Source: Cohnella zeiphila (lineage in GTDB: Bacteria > Bacillota > Bacilli > Paenibacillales > Paenibacillaceae). From it: DNA of 64,000 nucleotides. Shown here piece by piece: positions 42,111 through 51,440 of this stretch; the first letter of the stretch is position 1; each line of letters opens with the position of its first letter. A model generated the notes under the pieces. It was not told the origin of the DNA. It searched no databases and worked only from the letters and a program-made list of their open reading frames with translations. A program made the position numbers and the translations under genes. The DNA lies in NCBI RefSeq assembly GCF_014212055.1, contig NZ_JACJVO010000008.1, positions 121,923 through 185,922 on the forward strand, written 5' to 3'.

Positions 42111-45100
42111 ATGAAGATGGTTGGGAAAAAGTTCGCATGTTTATTGGCGGCCGCAACGCTGTCGCTCGCCGGGTTTGCGTCCGTTCCGCCGCGGCAGGCA
42201 TCGGCTGCCGGAAATACCTATTATGTCGATGCGGTGAACGGCAGCGATACGTCCGGCAACGGAAGCTCAGGCAGCCCGTGGAAAACGATCGGCAAGGCTG
42301 CGGACGCGGCAGCGGCGGGGGACACCGTGAAGATTCGTTCGGGGACTTACCGAGAGACGGTCAGGCCCGCTCATTCCGGCACGGCAGGCAATCCGATCAC
42401 GTTCCAGCCGGATACCGGCGCGAACGTGACCGTAAGCGGGGCGGATCTGATCTCCGGTCCCTGGTCGGTGCATTCCGGCAATGTATACAAGACGACCGCG
42501 CCATTGAACATGGGGGATTTTCTCGATTCGGTGTATGTCGACGGCGTCGCCAACTTCCTGGCCCGTTCGCCGAACACGCCGGTGGGCAACCTGTACGATC
42601 CTTACACGTATAAGGTGGAGTACCCGGACACCACCAACAGCGTCCTTGTGGATAGCGCGAATTTAACCCAGCCTGACGGTACGTGGGATAACGCGGCCGT
42701 ATTTATCCGGGATACGTACGCCTGGAACTTCGGCGGCGCTCTCGGCACCGCCTACACCCAGGGACATTTGAATCTGAAAACGGGGCAGAATGCCTACAAC
42801 CTGGAGTTGTCCTCCTACGACAACGCGCTGAAGCTGATCGGTCCGGGCGGTGCCGTGCTGGGCAGCTACAGCGTAACGGTTCAGCCGAATGCGACTTATA
42901 ACCTGAAAGTGACGGCCTCTGGCAGCCATCTCGACGTCTATCTGAATAACGGGACCAGTCCCGTCATCTCGTCAACGGACAGCGCGCTGACGGAGGGCTC
43001 GTTCGGATTGGGCGTAGAATCGAACAGCTCCGCAATTGCGGCGACGGCGCAATTCGCCAACGTCAACGCGACGATCGCGAGCCAGAATCCGAACCAGCCG
43101 ACCGGACGGCTGGACCCTGACTTTGCGAGCAATCTCAAAGGCTGGGGACACGGCGAAGAACCGGGCTATTGGTCGGCGGACGGGACGACGTTGACCGGCT
43201 ATACCCAGCCGTCGATGTCGACGACGGACACTTGGTATTACTCGAACACGACGGCCAAAGACTTCACGTATTCGGCGGACGTGAAGCTGACGAGCGCCTC
43301 CGGAGGCAACGTTTATCTGCAGTTCCGGAAGGAGGAGGCGGCGCGCAACGTGCTCGATATTTCGTACAACGATTACTACTTGAACCCTAATTCGCTCAAC
43401 ATGGGCAATCCCGAGTACTACATCATGGGCAGTCTCGCCGCCCTTGATTACCCCGGAGAGTGGTATTACGACCGCGCGACGACGACTCTCTATCTGCGGA
43501 CGACGTCCAGCGACAGTCCGTCCAACCACACGGTGGAGGCGAAGGCGAGAAATCTGGCCTTCGACTTGACGGACCGGTCCAATGTCACGATCAAGGGGAT
43601 CAATCTGTTCGCGGCGACGATCGACATGACGGGCGGCGAGAACGACGTGATCGACGGCATTCACGCCAAGTACCTGTCCGAATTCAACAAGGCCGTCTCT
43701 TACAATACGGGTCTCTGCCTGTGCGGGACGAACGACACGGTCATGAACAGCGAGCTGGAATATTCGTCGGGAGAATTGGTCACGGTCAAAGGCACGGACA
43801 ACAAGCTGATCAATAACAAAATCCACGACGGAACCTACGGACCGAACACGTTTATTTCCGCAGTCAATATTTTCGGCTCCGGACACCTGATCAGTCACAA
43901 TGAAGTTTACCATTCCGGGCGATCTCTGATCGGAGGAGACTTCTACGGCGTCGTCATTCAGTACAACGATTTTCACGACGGCAACTACTTCGCGACGGAC
44001 ACCGGCTTGCTGTATGTGGCGCATAACGGGTTGGGCAATTCGGAGATTCACCACAATGACTGGCACGGCAGCGGCTATCGCTATAACGGCGCCAACGGCG
44101 TACAGGGCGATTGGGACGCGGGCATCTACCTTGACGAGCATTCGTCCGACGCCCTCGTCTACGACAACGTGACCTGGAACCTTCCGTGGAACGGCGTCAT
44201 CGTCAATCATTTGGCCGACAATATCCTGGTCTACAACAATACGACGTACGACCATTCCACCGTTGCCATCAACTTGTACAATCCGGACGAAGAGGCTTAC
44301 GGGATCCGCGCGGCCAACAATATTTCGCTGGACGGCTTCAACACCGGCGCTTCGGCCTATGGAGCGCAGTTCGATCACAACATGACTTCGGGAACCCCGA
44401 GTTACGCCGATCCGTCGGGCGCGGACTTCCATCTGCAGGCCGGTTCGGGCGCCATCGATATCGGAACGCCGATTCGGGGAATCACGGATGGCTACACCGG
44501 AACCGCACCCGATGCGGGGGCCTACGAATACGGGGGAACCGACTGGACGGCAGGCGCCGATTTGGCCCATCCGCCTGCAACGCTACCGACCTATCGGCTT
44601 GTGGACACGGACTATAAAAATCTGCTCGTCAACGGCAGGCTGGCTCTCAATCGAATCCTGCTGCCGAGCATGGACAGCTTGTACGGATGGACGAAGACGA
44701 ATTCCATGACGGCCCAGCCCGCTTACGATTATTCCGGTGGAAGAGTATCGAGCCATTTCCCGTATGAGACCGGGATCAGCCTGGGGTCGGGAGCGGACGG
44801 CATCGAGCAGACGATTGCCGGGCTGCAGCCGAATACGACGTACGAGGTGAGGGGCTTCCTGAGGGCCGGCTCTTCGGGTCAATCCGTCCGATTGGGCGTC
44901 AAGGATTACGGGGGCGCGGATTCTTATCAGGAAGCGGCCTCCACCTCGTGGACGGAAGAGAAGTTCACCTTCACGACGGGAGCGTCGAGTACGAGCGCGA
45001 CTGTTTACGGTTATAAACCTTCCACGGGAGGATATGCCTTCGTCGACGACGTCTCGGTTGTCGCCACGGGCGCACAGGGAAATCCGCAAACGCCGAGCGG

Positions 45101-46229
45101 CATGGCGGAAGACTTCGAGAGCACGGCGGTCGGCGCCATGCCGGGCGGATGGACGACGGACGCGTCCGGCGGCACGGTATCCGTGCAGCAGGTCGCGGAC
45201 GGCGGGAATACGGCGAATCATGCATTGACGCTGACGCAATCGAGCTACGGCACGGCGGGAGACAGCGCCGCGGCAACATTCTCCCCCGTCACGGGAACGG
45301 CGGTGATCCAGGTTCGCGCGAGGGCGGATCAGACGAATGCGCTGTCCGATTTCATTTTAATGGACGGCAGCGGATCGTCGGTAGCGCAATTTGGCTTCCT
45401 ATCTTCCGGAAAGTTCGGGTATGTCGATCCGACCCTGGGCTGGGTCGACACGACGACGTCTTACATGGCCAACCAGTGGTACGATGTTCGGGTTACCGTC
45501 GATCTGACCGCGGGCACGTACGACGTCTCGATCGACGGGACGACCGTTCTGTCCAACAAGCCGCTGCTGAGCGCCGCGAGCGACGTATCGCAAATCCAGT
45601 TCGGCACCAACCAGTGGTACCTCGGGACGGTTCATTTCGACAACGTGCAAATTGCCGCCGCCGACATTTATGCGGAAGACTTCGAAAGCACGGCGGCCGG
45701 CTCCATGCCGGCCGGATGGACGACGGACGCGTCCGGCGGCACGGTGTCCGTGCAGCAGGTCGCGGACGGCGGGAATACGGCGAACCATGCGTTGTCGCTG
45801 ACGCAATCGAGCTACGGCACAGCGGAAGACAGCGCCGCGACGACGTTCTCCTCCGTGACGGGAACGGCAAACATTCAAGTCCGCATGAGGGCGGATCAGG
45901 CGAACGCGCTGTCCGATTTCACTTTAATGGATAGCGGTGGAACGGCGATTGCGCAATTCGGCTTTATGTCGTCCGGGAAGTTCGGGTATGTCGATCCGTC
46001 CCTGGGCTGGGTCGACACCGTGACGTCCTACTCGGCAAACCAGTGGTACGACGTACGGGCAATCGTCGATCTGACCGCCGGCACGTACGATATCTCGATC
46101 GACGGGTCGACCGTTCTGTCCAACAAGCCGCTGCTGAGCGCCGCGAGCAATGTCGCGCAAATTCAGTTCGGGACCAACCTGTGGTACCCCGGGACGGTCC
46201 ATTTCGACAATGTGGAGGTTACAAGGTAA
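42111..46229 (+). CDS. Secreted multidomain beta-helix protein (pectate-lyase-like), 1372 residues
   Basis: A signal peptide (MKMVGKKFACLLAAATLSLAG, cleavage near ASA-AGN) precedes TYYVDAVNGSD, the usual opening of DUF1565/right-handed beta-helix proteins. A LamG-like insert (about residues 185-330) interrupts the helix, which resumes to about 810 (GIYLDEHSSDALVYDN, VYNNTTYDHSTVAINLY). A carbohydrate-binding-like domain (about 850-985) and two near-identical 189-residue C-terminal domains follow, starting near residues 999 and 1188 (EDFEST...GGWTTDASGG). There is no LPXTG, SLH or lipid anchor, so it should be released. It probably cleaves or binds a plant or algal polysaccharide. AAAGG is 6 bases before ATG 42111; ATG 42081 and 42105 are alternatives. 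Confidence 0.82.
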   Translation: MKMVGKKFACLLAAATLSLAGFASVPPRQASAAGNTYYVDAVNGSDTSGNGSSGSPWKTIGKAADAAAAGDTVKIRSGTYRETVRPAHSGTAGNPITFQPDTGANVTVSGADLISGPWSVHSGNVYKTTAPLNMGDFLDSVYVDGVANFLARSPNTPVGNLYDPYTYKVEYPDTTNSVLVDSANLTQPDGTWDNAAVFIRDTYAWNFGGALGTAYTQGHLNLKTGQNAYNLELSSYDNALKLIGPGGAVLGSYSVTVQPNATYNLKVTASGSHLDVYLNNGTSPVISSTDSALTEGSFGLGVESNSSAIAATAQFANVNATIASQNPNQPTGRLDPDFASNLKGWGHGEEPGYWSADGTTLTGYTQPSMSTTDTWYYSNTTAKDFTYSADVKLTSASGGNVYLQFRKEEAARNVLDISYNDYYLNPNSLNMGNPEYYIMGSLAALDYPGEWYYDRATTTLYLRTTSSDSPSNHTVEAKARNLAFDLTDRSNVTIKGINLFAATIDMTGGENDVIDGIHAKYLSEFNKAVSYNTGLCLCGTNDTVMNSELEYSSGELVTVKGTDNKLINNKIHDGTYGPNTFISAVNIFGSGHLISHNEVYHSGRSLIGGDFYGVVIQYNDFHDGNYFATDTGLLYVAHNGLGNSEIHHNDWHGSGYRYNGANGVQGDWDAGIYLDEHSSDALVYDNVTWNLPWNGVIVNHLADNILVYNNTTYDHSTVAINLYNPDEEAYGIRAANNISLDGFNTGASAYGAQFDHNMTSGTPSYADPSGADFHLQAGSGAIDIGTPIRGITDGYTGTAPDAGAYEYGGTDWTAGADLAHPPATLPTYRLVDTDYKNLLVNGRLALNRILLPSMDSLYGWTKTNSMTAQPAYDYSGGRVSSHFPYETGISLGSGADGIEQTIAGLQPNTTYEVRGFLRAGSSGQSVRLGVKDYGGADSYQEAASTSWTEEKFTFTTGASSTSATVYGYKPSTGGYAFVDDVSVVATGAQGNPQTPSGMAEDFESTAVGAMPGGWTTDASGGTVSVQQVADGGNTANHALTLTQSSYGTAGDSAAATFSPVTGTAVIQVRARADQTNALSDFILMDGSGSSVAQFGFLSSGKFGYVDPTLGWVDTTTSYMANQWYDVRVTVDLTAGTYDVSIDGTTVLSNKPLLSAASDVSQIQFGTNQWYLGTVHFDNVQIAAADIYAEDFESTAAGSMPAGWTTDASGGTVSVQQVADGGNTANHALSLTQSSYGTAEDSAATTFSSVTGTANIQVRMRADQANALSDFTLMDSGGTAIAQFGFMSSGKFGYVDPSLGWVDTVTSYSANQWYDVRAIVDLTAGTYDISIDGSTVLSNKPLLSAASNVAQIQFGTNLWYPGTVHFDNVEVTR
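45105..46229 (+). repeat. Direct tandem duplication, period 567 bp
   Basis: The segment starting GCGGAAGACTTCGA at 45105 recurs at 45672 with about 90 percent identity by eye, in frame (189 codons), to the end of the gene. Confidence 0.85.
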
Positions 46230-46238
46230 GGACGGATT

Positions 46239-46286
46239 CGCCTCCCCGCGTTATAATGTCTGCATAATGACCGACACGGGGAGGCG
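46239..46286 (+). promoter_or_regulatory. Inverted repeat that can hide the ribosome site of the GNAT gene, with a -10 box in its loop
   Basis: CGCCTCCCCG (46239-46248) is the exact complement of CGGGGAGGCG (46277-46286), which contains the Shine-Dalgarno of the gene at 46293. A TATAAT box (46252-46257) lies in the loop, so transcripts starting there lack the 5' arm while read-through transcripts carry both arms. Confidence 0.5.
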
Positions 46287-46292
46287 TCCGGC

Positions 46293-47072
46293 ATGGATAT
46301 TCGAAGGTATAGTAACGGCGAAGAAGGGTTCGCAAAACGAAGCCTAGAAGAGTTCTCCCTGAGCGCCTGGCCCGCGCTGCGCACGGTCGAACTGGACGGC
46401 TGGCTGCTGCGGTTCGCCGACGGGTACACGAAGCGTTCGAACTCGATCAGCGCTCTCCATGACGAGGGCGAGCAAGATATGGTAGCCAAAATCGAGAGGT
46501 GCGAGAGCATCTATCGTCAGGCGGGCCAGCCCGTTATTTTCAAGATGACGCCGTTCGTTCCTTCCGGGTTGGACGGGATGCTGGAAGCGAGAGGGTACCG
46601 GTACGTCGAGCCTTCGCTCGTCATGGAACTGGGCGGCTTGTCCGTCGTTCCGGAGCCTTCGTCGGATGGCGTGATTCGCATCGACGGCACCGTGTCGGAA
46701 GAATGGGTCGAGCGGCTGACGGCGATGAACGGCATGTCCGCCGGCAGCGGGAATACGACGATGAGGCTGTTCGAACGGCCGCTGCTTCCGACGGGGTTCT
46801 TTACGCTCTATGACCAGGATAACGCCGTCGCTTGCGGCATCGGAGTTGCGGATGGAACCTACGTCGGACTGTTCGACATCGTTGCCCATCCCGAACATCG
46901 CAATCGCGGCTGGGGAGAGCAGTTGCTCCGCCACATCCTGAAGTGGGGCGGAGAGCGCGGCGCTTCCCGCAGCTGCCTGGCGGTGCTGCAGGACAACCCG
47001 CCGGCTACCCGGCTCTATGTGAAGTTGGGATACCGAGCCTCTTATTCCTATGGATATCGGGTCAAGCTTTAA
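46293..47072 (+). CDS. GNAT-family N-acetyltransferase
   Basis: A 259-residue protein. The acetyl-CoA-binding motif is IVAHPEHRNRGWGEQLLRHIL (about 196-216). The N-terminal part (FSLSAWPALRTVELDGWLLRFADGYTKRSNS) is typical of a GNAT subgroup with an extra N-terminal domain. The acceptor is unknown. ATG 46293 follows GGGGAGGCG. It is on the + strand after the secreted protein, separated from it by 63 bases, and ends at a terminator shared with the convergent gene. Confidence 0.85.
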   Translation: MDIRRYSNGEEGFAKRSLEEFSLSAWPALRTVELDGWLLRFADGYTKRSNSISALHDEGEQDMVAKIERCESIYRQAGQPVIFKMTPFVPSGLDGMLEARGYRYVEPSLVMELGGLSVVPEPSSDGVIRIDGTVSEEWVERLTAMNGMSAGSGNTTMRLFERPLLPTGFFTLYDQDNAVACGIGVADGTYVGLFDIVAHPEHRNRGWGEQLLRHILKWGGERGASRSCLAVLQDNPPATRLYVKLGYRASYSYGYRVKL

Positions 47073-47084
47073 GTTGCCGGTTGT

Positions 47085-47131
47085 AAAGAAAAAGAGCCTC
47101 GGGACGTCGCCCGGGGCCCCTCGTCTTTCTT
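47085..47131. terminator. Bidirectional terminator between convergent genes
   Basis: GCCTCGGG pairs with CCCGGGGC around ACGTCG. T-rich tracts follow on the + strand (TCTTTCTTT), and on the - strand the hairpin is followed by TCTTTTTCTTT. Confidence 0.8.
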
Positions 47132-47196
47132 TCAATTAAAACTTAGGAAATACGTAATGGACCGATTTTTCCCGATATGCTAATTTATACGGCCGA

Positions 47197-48018
47197 TTAC
47201 TTCTGATGTTCGTTCAGCCAGACACGCAAAGGCACATCGGCGTCCGTCGGAGAGTAATAGCCGTTGCAGTTCACGCCGGCTCCAAGCATTTGCTTGCGGA
47301 TCGGATCGCACCGGTTCCATAACGATTGCACGGTCATATCGTCCTTCGTGCGGATCCAGCGGTATCCGTAGCCGTAGAACAGCACCTTGCGCGTAATGTC
47401 GGACCAGTTCGGAGAGGCGGTGTGCCAAAGACGCCTGTCAAAAAAGACCGCCGTGCCGGGTTTGACGCAGACCGGAGTCGCTCCTTCAGGCTGGCCTTGG
47501 CGGTCTGCGGGCATTGGGAGGCTGTCATTCAAGTGGCTGCCGGGAACGATCCAGAAGTTGCCGCGGTCCGGTACGGATAAGTCCGACAAGAAATAAGCGA
47601 CTTTAAGGGACAAGCGCGGGCGCGGATGCGTTTCCATTTCTACGTTCACCCGCCCGCTGTCCTGATGCCAGCCGAATGTTTTATCGCTTTTAGGCTGCAG
47701 GGACGGAGGCGTTACGATCATGTGGGCATGGTACAAATAAATGTTCCAGCCGAGAATGCCCCAAACTTTCGGCAATACTTTTTCATAGTCGACCAGATTG
47801 AGGAATATGTCGTGATCGGGAATAAAGTTCGGATGAAACAGGGCCGTTTTCGAATCGTGTCCTTCCTGGACCTTGCGTTCGTAAATCCGGTCGGTCTCCT
47901 CGGTCAACGCCGCAACCTGCTCCTGCGACAAAGCGTTCTCGACGATCAGATAGCCCGTTTCATTGAATGCCGCGCGCTCTTCTTCCGTCAGAGCGTACTT
48001 CAGACAGGATGGATCCAT
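47197..48018 (-). CDS. Phytanoyl-CoA dioxygenase family protein
   Basis: A 273-residue Fe(II)/2-oxoglutarate oxygenase. The metal triad is H118 and D120 (FGWHQDSG) with H199 (RRLWHTASP); R210 (DITRKVLFYGY) should bind 2-oxoglutarate. Many bacterial members hydroxylate small carboxylic acids or amino acid derivatives, so no phytanate role is implied. It starts 26 bases after the mandelate-racemase-family gene and is probably co-transcribed with it. The start has GGGAGGAG on the - strand. Base composition seems less GC-rich than in the neighbouring cassettes. Confidence 0.87.
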   Translation of the reverse strand: MDPSCLKYALTEEERAAFNETGYLIVENALSQEQVAALTEETDRIYERKVQEGHDSKTALFHPNFIPDHDIFLNLVDYEKVLPKVWGILGWNIYLYHAHMIVTPPSLQPKSDKTFGWHQDSGRVNVEMETHPRPRLSLKVAYFLSDLSVPDRGNFWIVPGSHLNDSLPMPADRQGQPEGATPVCVKPGTAVFFDRRLWHTASPNWSDITRKVLFYGYGYRWIRTKDDMTVQSLWNRCDPIRKQMLGAGVNCNGYYSPTDADVPLRVWLNEHQK

Positions 48019-48043
48019 CGAATCTCCTCCCGAGTCATTTATT

Positions 48044-49132
48044 TTAGATGACGGAAACCGCCGTTTCCTTCACTTTTTCCTCGTTTACCTCAAGACCCAG
48101 CCCCGGACCTTGCGGCACGTACAAATAGCCGTCTTTAAACTCCAATTGATTGTGAAATAACGCCGACAGCTCGGCTCTATGTCCGGTAAACTCCTGATGG
48201 TACATGGCGCCGGAGACCGAAGCGCAAAAATGCAGGCTCGCGGCCGTTCCAAGGGTCGGCTGGGTGTTGTGAACGACGATCGGCTTGCTCCACGCCTCGC
48301 ACAATGCCGCGATTTTCTTCGCTTCCGTGAAGCCGCCGCATTTTACGAGATCCGGCTGCAGGATATCCGGACGGCCATGCAAAAGCAAATCCCGGAATTG
48401 CCAAAGCGTATATTCATGTTCCCCGGCACTGACCGGCGTATCCAGCGCATCGGCAACCTGCGCCATAGCAAGATAATCGTATTGAGGCGTCGGCTCCTCG
48501 AACCAGGCAAGACCGACGTGCTCCTCCAGATATCGCCCGACCTGGATGGCTTTATGCGCCGTATACCCGTTGTTCGCGTCAAAACCGATCTTTACCTCAT
48601 CGCCTACGGCGGCTCGAATCGCTTTCATCATCGGAATAGCCGGATCATTGGCGATTTCTCCTCTTAAAGGCCCGTAATTCATGCGCAATTTAAGGACGGT
48701 GAACCCCTGATCAACTTGCGAGCTCATGATGCGGACAACGTCATCGACCGTCGCTTTGCCGTCCCATCCGTAGCTGTAATAAATAGGGACCCGATCCCGG
48801 AAACACCCCCCTTGCAGCTGATGAACCGGTTTGTTCGTCGCTTTGCCGATAATGTCCCACATCGCAAGATCGACGCCCGAGATCGCTTCCGATTGTGCGC
48901 CGGACGGACCGAGTTTATAAGGCGAGAGAAGCATTTTCTGCCACAGCACCTCAACGTCGAACGGATTCCCGCCGATCGCGAGCGGCTTCAATGTATGCGC
49001 TGCCATCGCTTGAAGCACGTGTCCGCCCATTGGCGAACATTCTCCCCAGCCGCTGATTCCCTCATCCGTCTCCAGCTTGATAAACAGACTGCCCCAGGGT
49101 AAAAGATAGGTCGTCATATTCGTGATTTTCAC
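48044..49132 (-). CDS. Enolase-superfamily protein (mandelate racemase subgroup)
   Basis: A 362-residue protein with KxR on strand 2 (K148 and R150, TVLKLRMNYG), metal ligands D185 (GFDANNGY), E212 (WFEEPTP) and E238 (AGEHEY), and the catalytic His at 288 (VVHNTQPTLG). This is the pattern of acid-sugar dehydratases. It is not closely similar to the enzyme at 8990. GTG 49132 has GGGAGGG 6 bases upstream, whereas ATG 49147 has none, so GTG is preferred. It leads the - strand pair with the oxygenase. Confidence 0.87.
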   Translation of the reverse strand: MKITNMTTYLLPWGSLFIKLETDEGISGWGECSPMGGHVLQAMAAHTLKPLAIGGNPFDVEVLWQKMLLSPYKLGPSGAQSEAISGVDLAMWDIIGKATNKPVHQLQGGCFRDRVPIYYSYGWDGKATVDDVVRIMSSQVDQGFTVLKLRMNYGPLRGEIANDPAIPMMKAIRAAVGDEVKIGFDANNGYTAHKAIQVGRYLEEHVGLAWFEEPTPQYDYLAMAQVADALDTPVSAGEHEYTLWQFRDLLLHGRPDILQPDLVKCGGFTEAKKIAALCEAWSKPIVVHNTQPTLGTAASLHFCASVSGAMYHQEFTGHRAELSALFHNQLEFKDGYLYVPQGPGLGLEVNEEKVKETAVSVI

Positions 49133-49391
49133 TGCAATCCCTCCCATTCACAATATGATCGATTCTTTGCGATTAGACGAGCGGAGTGCGGCCGCCTCCC
49201 GCCGTGCGGCAGCTCCGTTCAGGACTTAAACTATATATACATTTCATCGCGAACCATGAGATTCCTCCCTCGTCGTTCCGAATTTGTTCTTATGCAAGCT
49301 CTGGAGGAGGGGGCCTAACTATAGTAAAATTATGTAATCCGGCAAACCGAACGCACATCATGTTACACGCTCTTAGAAAGAAGGATACGGC

Positions 49392-49793
49392 ATGATTGAA
49401 GTCGCCGCGGCGATAATCGAGAACGATCAAGGGAAAATTCTGATTGCCCGACGCGGACCCGGCAAGCCGCAAGCGAGGCTGTGGGAATTTCCCGGCGGCA
49501 AGCTGGAGGCCGGCGAGTCCGCCGCGGACTGTCTGCGGCGGGAATTGGCGGAGGAGATGGCCATCGAGATCGAGCCGACGGAATGGTTCGGCGTCAACGA
49601 GCATGACTACGGAACGTTCCGAATCCGGCTGATCGCATACCGGGCGGCGTTCGCAGGCGGGGAAGTCCGGCTGAGCGACCATGACGAGTATCGATGGGCA
49701 GCGAAGCGGGAGCTGGATCAGTACGAATGGGCGCCGGCGGACGTTCCGTTCGTGCGCAAACTTTTGGCGGAAGGGAGCATGACCTCTCCATGA
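49392..49793 (+). CDS. Nudix hydrolase (MutT-like)
   Basis: A 133-residue protein. The Nudix box is GGKLEAGESAADCLRRELAEE (about residues 36-56, normal spacing G-x5-E-x7-REL-xEE). N-terminal VAAAIIENDQGKILIARR and WEFPGG match 8-oxo-dGTP or CTP pyrophosphohydrolases. Coupled by ATGA overlap to a sulfatase gene, an odd partner for a housekeeping nucleotide sanitiser. ATG 49392 follows AGAAAGAAGG. Confidence 0.88.
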   Translation: MIEVAAAIIENDQGKILIARRGPGKPQARLWEFPGGKLEAGESAADCLRRELAEEMAIEIEPTEWFGVNEHDYGTFRIRLIAYRAAFAGGEVRLSDHDEYRWAAKRELDQYEWAPADVPFVRKLLAEGSMTSP

Positions 49794-51268
49794 ACCGACC
49801 GAACTTGCTGCTGATCACGGTGGATCAGATGCGCTACGATTGCCTGAGCGCGATGGGACATCCTATCGTCGAGACGCCGAACTTGGATGCGCTCGCGGCC
49901 AAGGGAGTCGCCTTTACGAGCGCCTACTCGGCCACTCCGAGCTGCATCCCGGCCCGGGCGGCCATTATGACCGGGATGAGCCAGCGCTCGCACGGAAGGG
50001 TAGGCTACCGCGACAAAGTACCCTGGACCTACGAGCATACGATCGCAGGGGAATTGGCGAAGGCCGGCTACCATACGCAATGCGTCGGCAAAATGCACGT
50101 TTACCCGGCGCGCAACCTGTGCGGATTTCATAACGTGGTGCTTCACGACGGCTACCTGCATCATAATCGCTTTAAAGATGAGAACGCTTACCGGGAGCAT
50201 TTCGATCAGGCAGACGATTACTTGACGTGGCTTCGGCGCACGGCCGGCGCAACGCTTGACATCACGGACCTGGGACTCGACTGCAACGCGTCGACGGTCG
50301 GGCGGCCCTGGCATCTGCCGGAGGCTCTTCATCCGACGAACTGGTGCGTGACGGAGTCGATCGACTTCCTGCGCCGCCGGGACCCGGGCAAGCCGTTTTT
50401 CCTCTGGTCGTCCTTCGTCCGGCCCCATTCTCCTCTGGATCCGCCGCAGGCTTACTTCGACATGTACAAGGATCTCGACATGCCGGAGCCGCCGGTCGGC
50501 GACTGGGTGGACGAAGAGGCCGCACTGGCGGGAGCGAGCGACCCGACGACGTCGTTCGGCCGTCTGCCCAAGCGCAGGCTCGACCGGGCGCGGGCCGCCT
50601 ACTACGCATTGATCACGCACCTGGACGATCAGATCGGGCGGCTGATCAACGCGCTGCAGGAATACGGCGTTCTGCGGGACACGCTCATCGTGTTCACGTC
50701 GGATCACGGCGAGATGATGGGAGACCATCATGCCTTTCGCAAGTCGCTTCCTTACGAAGGAAGCGCGAAAGTGCCGTTTCTGGTGTGCGACCCGGGCGGA
50801 AAGCTCGGCCTCGCGGCGGGAAGCCGCGTCGGCCATACGATCGAGCTGCGGGATATCATGCCGACGCTGCTCGACGCCGCGGGCGCGCCGATTCCGGAGA
50901 CGGCGGAAGGAGCGAGCTTGCTGGCTCTCTGCAGAGGGGAGCGGCCGGAATGGCGGGCGTACGTTCACGGCGAGCACACCTACGGGGCGCGCTCCAACCA
51001 TTACGTGACGGACGGACGGGAGAAGTACATCTGGTATTCGCAGACGGGCGAAGAGCAATTTTTCGATCTGGCCGCCGATCCGACGGAATCGGTCAATCTG
51101 GCTCGCGATCCAAGCCAGGCGGAACGCGTCTCCGGATGGCGCGGCCGGCTGATCCGCGAGCTGGACGGACGCGAGGAAGGCTACGTCGCGGACGGCCGCC
51201 TGGTCGCGGGCAGAAAGACGAAAGCTTGCCTGAATCATCTATTGGGTCAGGTCGGTTTGGAAGCCTAG
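49790..51268 (+). CDS. Sulfatase (Cys-type, arylsulfatase family)
   Basis: A 492-residue sulfatase. The formylglycine signature is C-x-P-x-R at C52 (SCIPARAAIMTG), a Cys-type site needing a formylglycine-generating or anaerobic maturase. Metal-binding N-terminal LLITVDQMR and C-terminal TSDHGEMMGDH are present. No signal peptide, so it desulfates imported or intracellular substrates. ATG 49790 overlaps the Nudix stop; AAGGGAG lies 12 bases upstream. The GH43-like gene that follows suggests a sulfated plant or algal glycan. Confidence 0.88.
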   Translation: MNRPNLLLITVDQMRYDCLSAMGHPIVETPNLDALAAKGVAFTSAYSATPSCIPARAAIMTGMSQRSHGRVGYRDKVPWTYEHTIAGELAKAGYHTQCVGKMHVYPARNLCGFHNVVLHDGYLHHNRFKDENAYREHFDQADDYLTWLRRTAGATLDITDLGLDCNASTVGRPWHLPEALHPTNWCVTESIDFLRRRDPGKPFFLWSSFVRPHSPLDPPQAYFDMYKDLDMPEPPVGDWVDEEAALAGASDPTTSFGRLPKRRLDRARAAYYALITHLDDQIGRLINALQEYGVLRDTLIVFTSDHGEMMGDHHAFRKSLPYEGSAKVPFLVCDPGGKLGLAAGSRVGHTIELRDIMPTLLDAAGAPIPETAEGASLLALCRGERPEWRAYVHGEHTYGARSNHYVTDGREKYIWYSQTGEEQFFDLAADPTESVNLARDPSQAERVSGWRGRLIRELDGREEGYVADGRLVAGRKTKACLNHLLGQVGLEA

Positions 51269-51440
51269 CGGCGGCTCAACGCCCTTTCGCCCTGCCCGAA
51301 TCCGGGTAAGCTCGCGGATCGCGCAATGGATTCCCTGCAATGTTTAAGATCGCCTCATGGCGGCTGGCGGGCCGGTCGGATATGCTGGAATCGGGGCGAT
51401 TCGCTCCCTATTCTTTCTTACCGGCAGGAGGCCCCTACAG

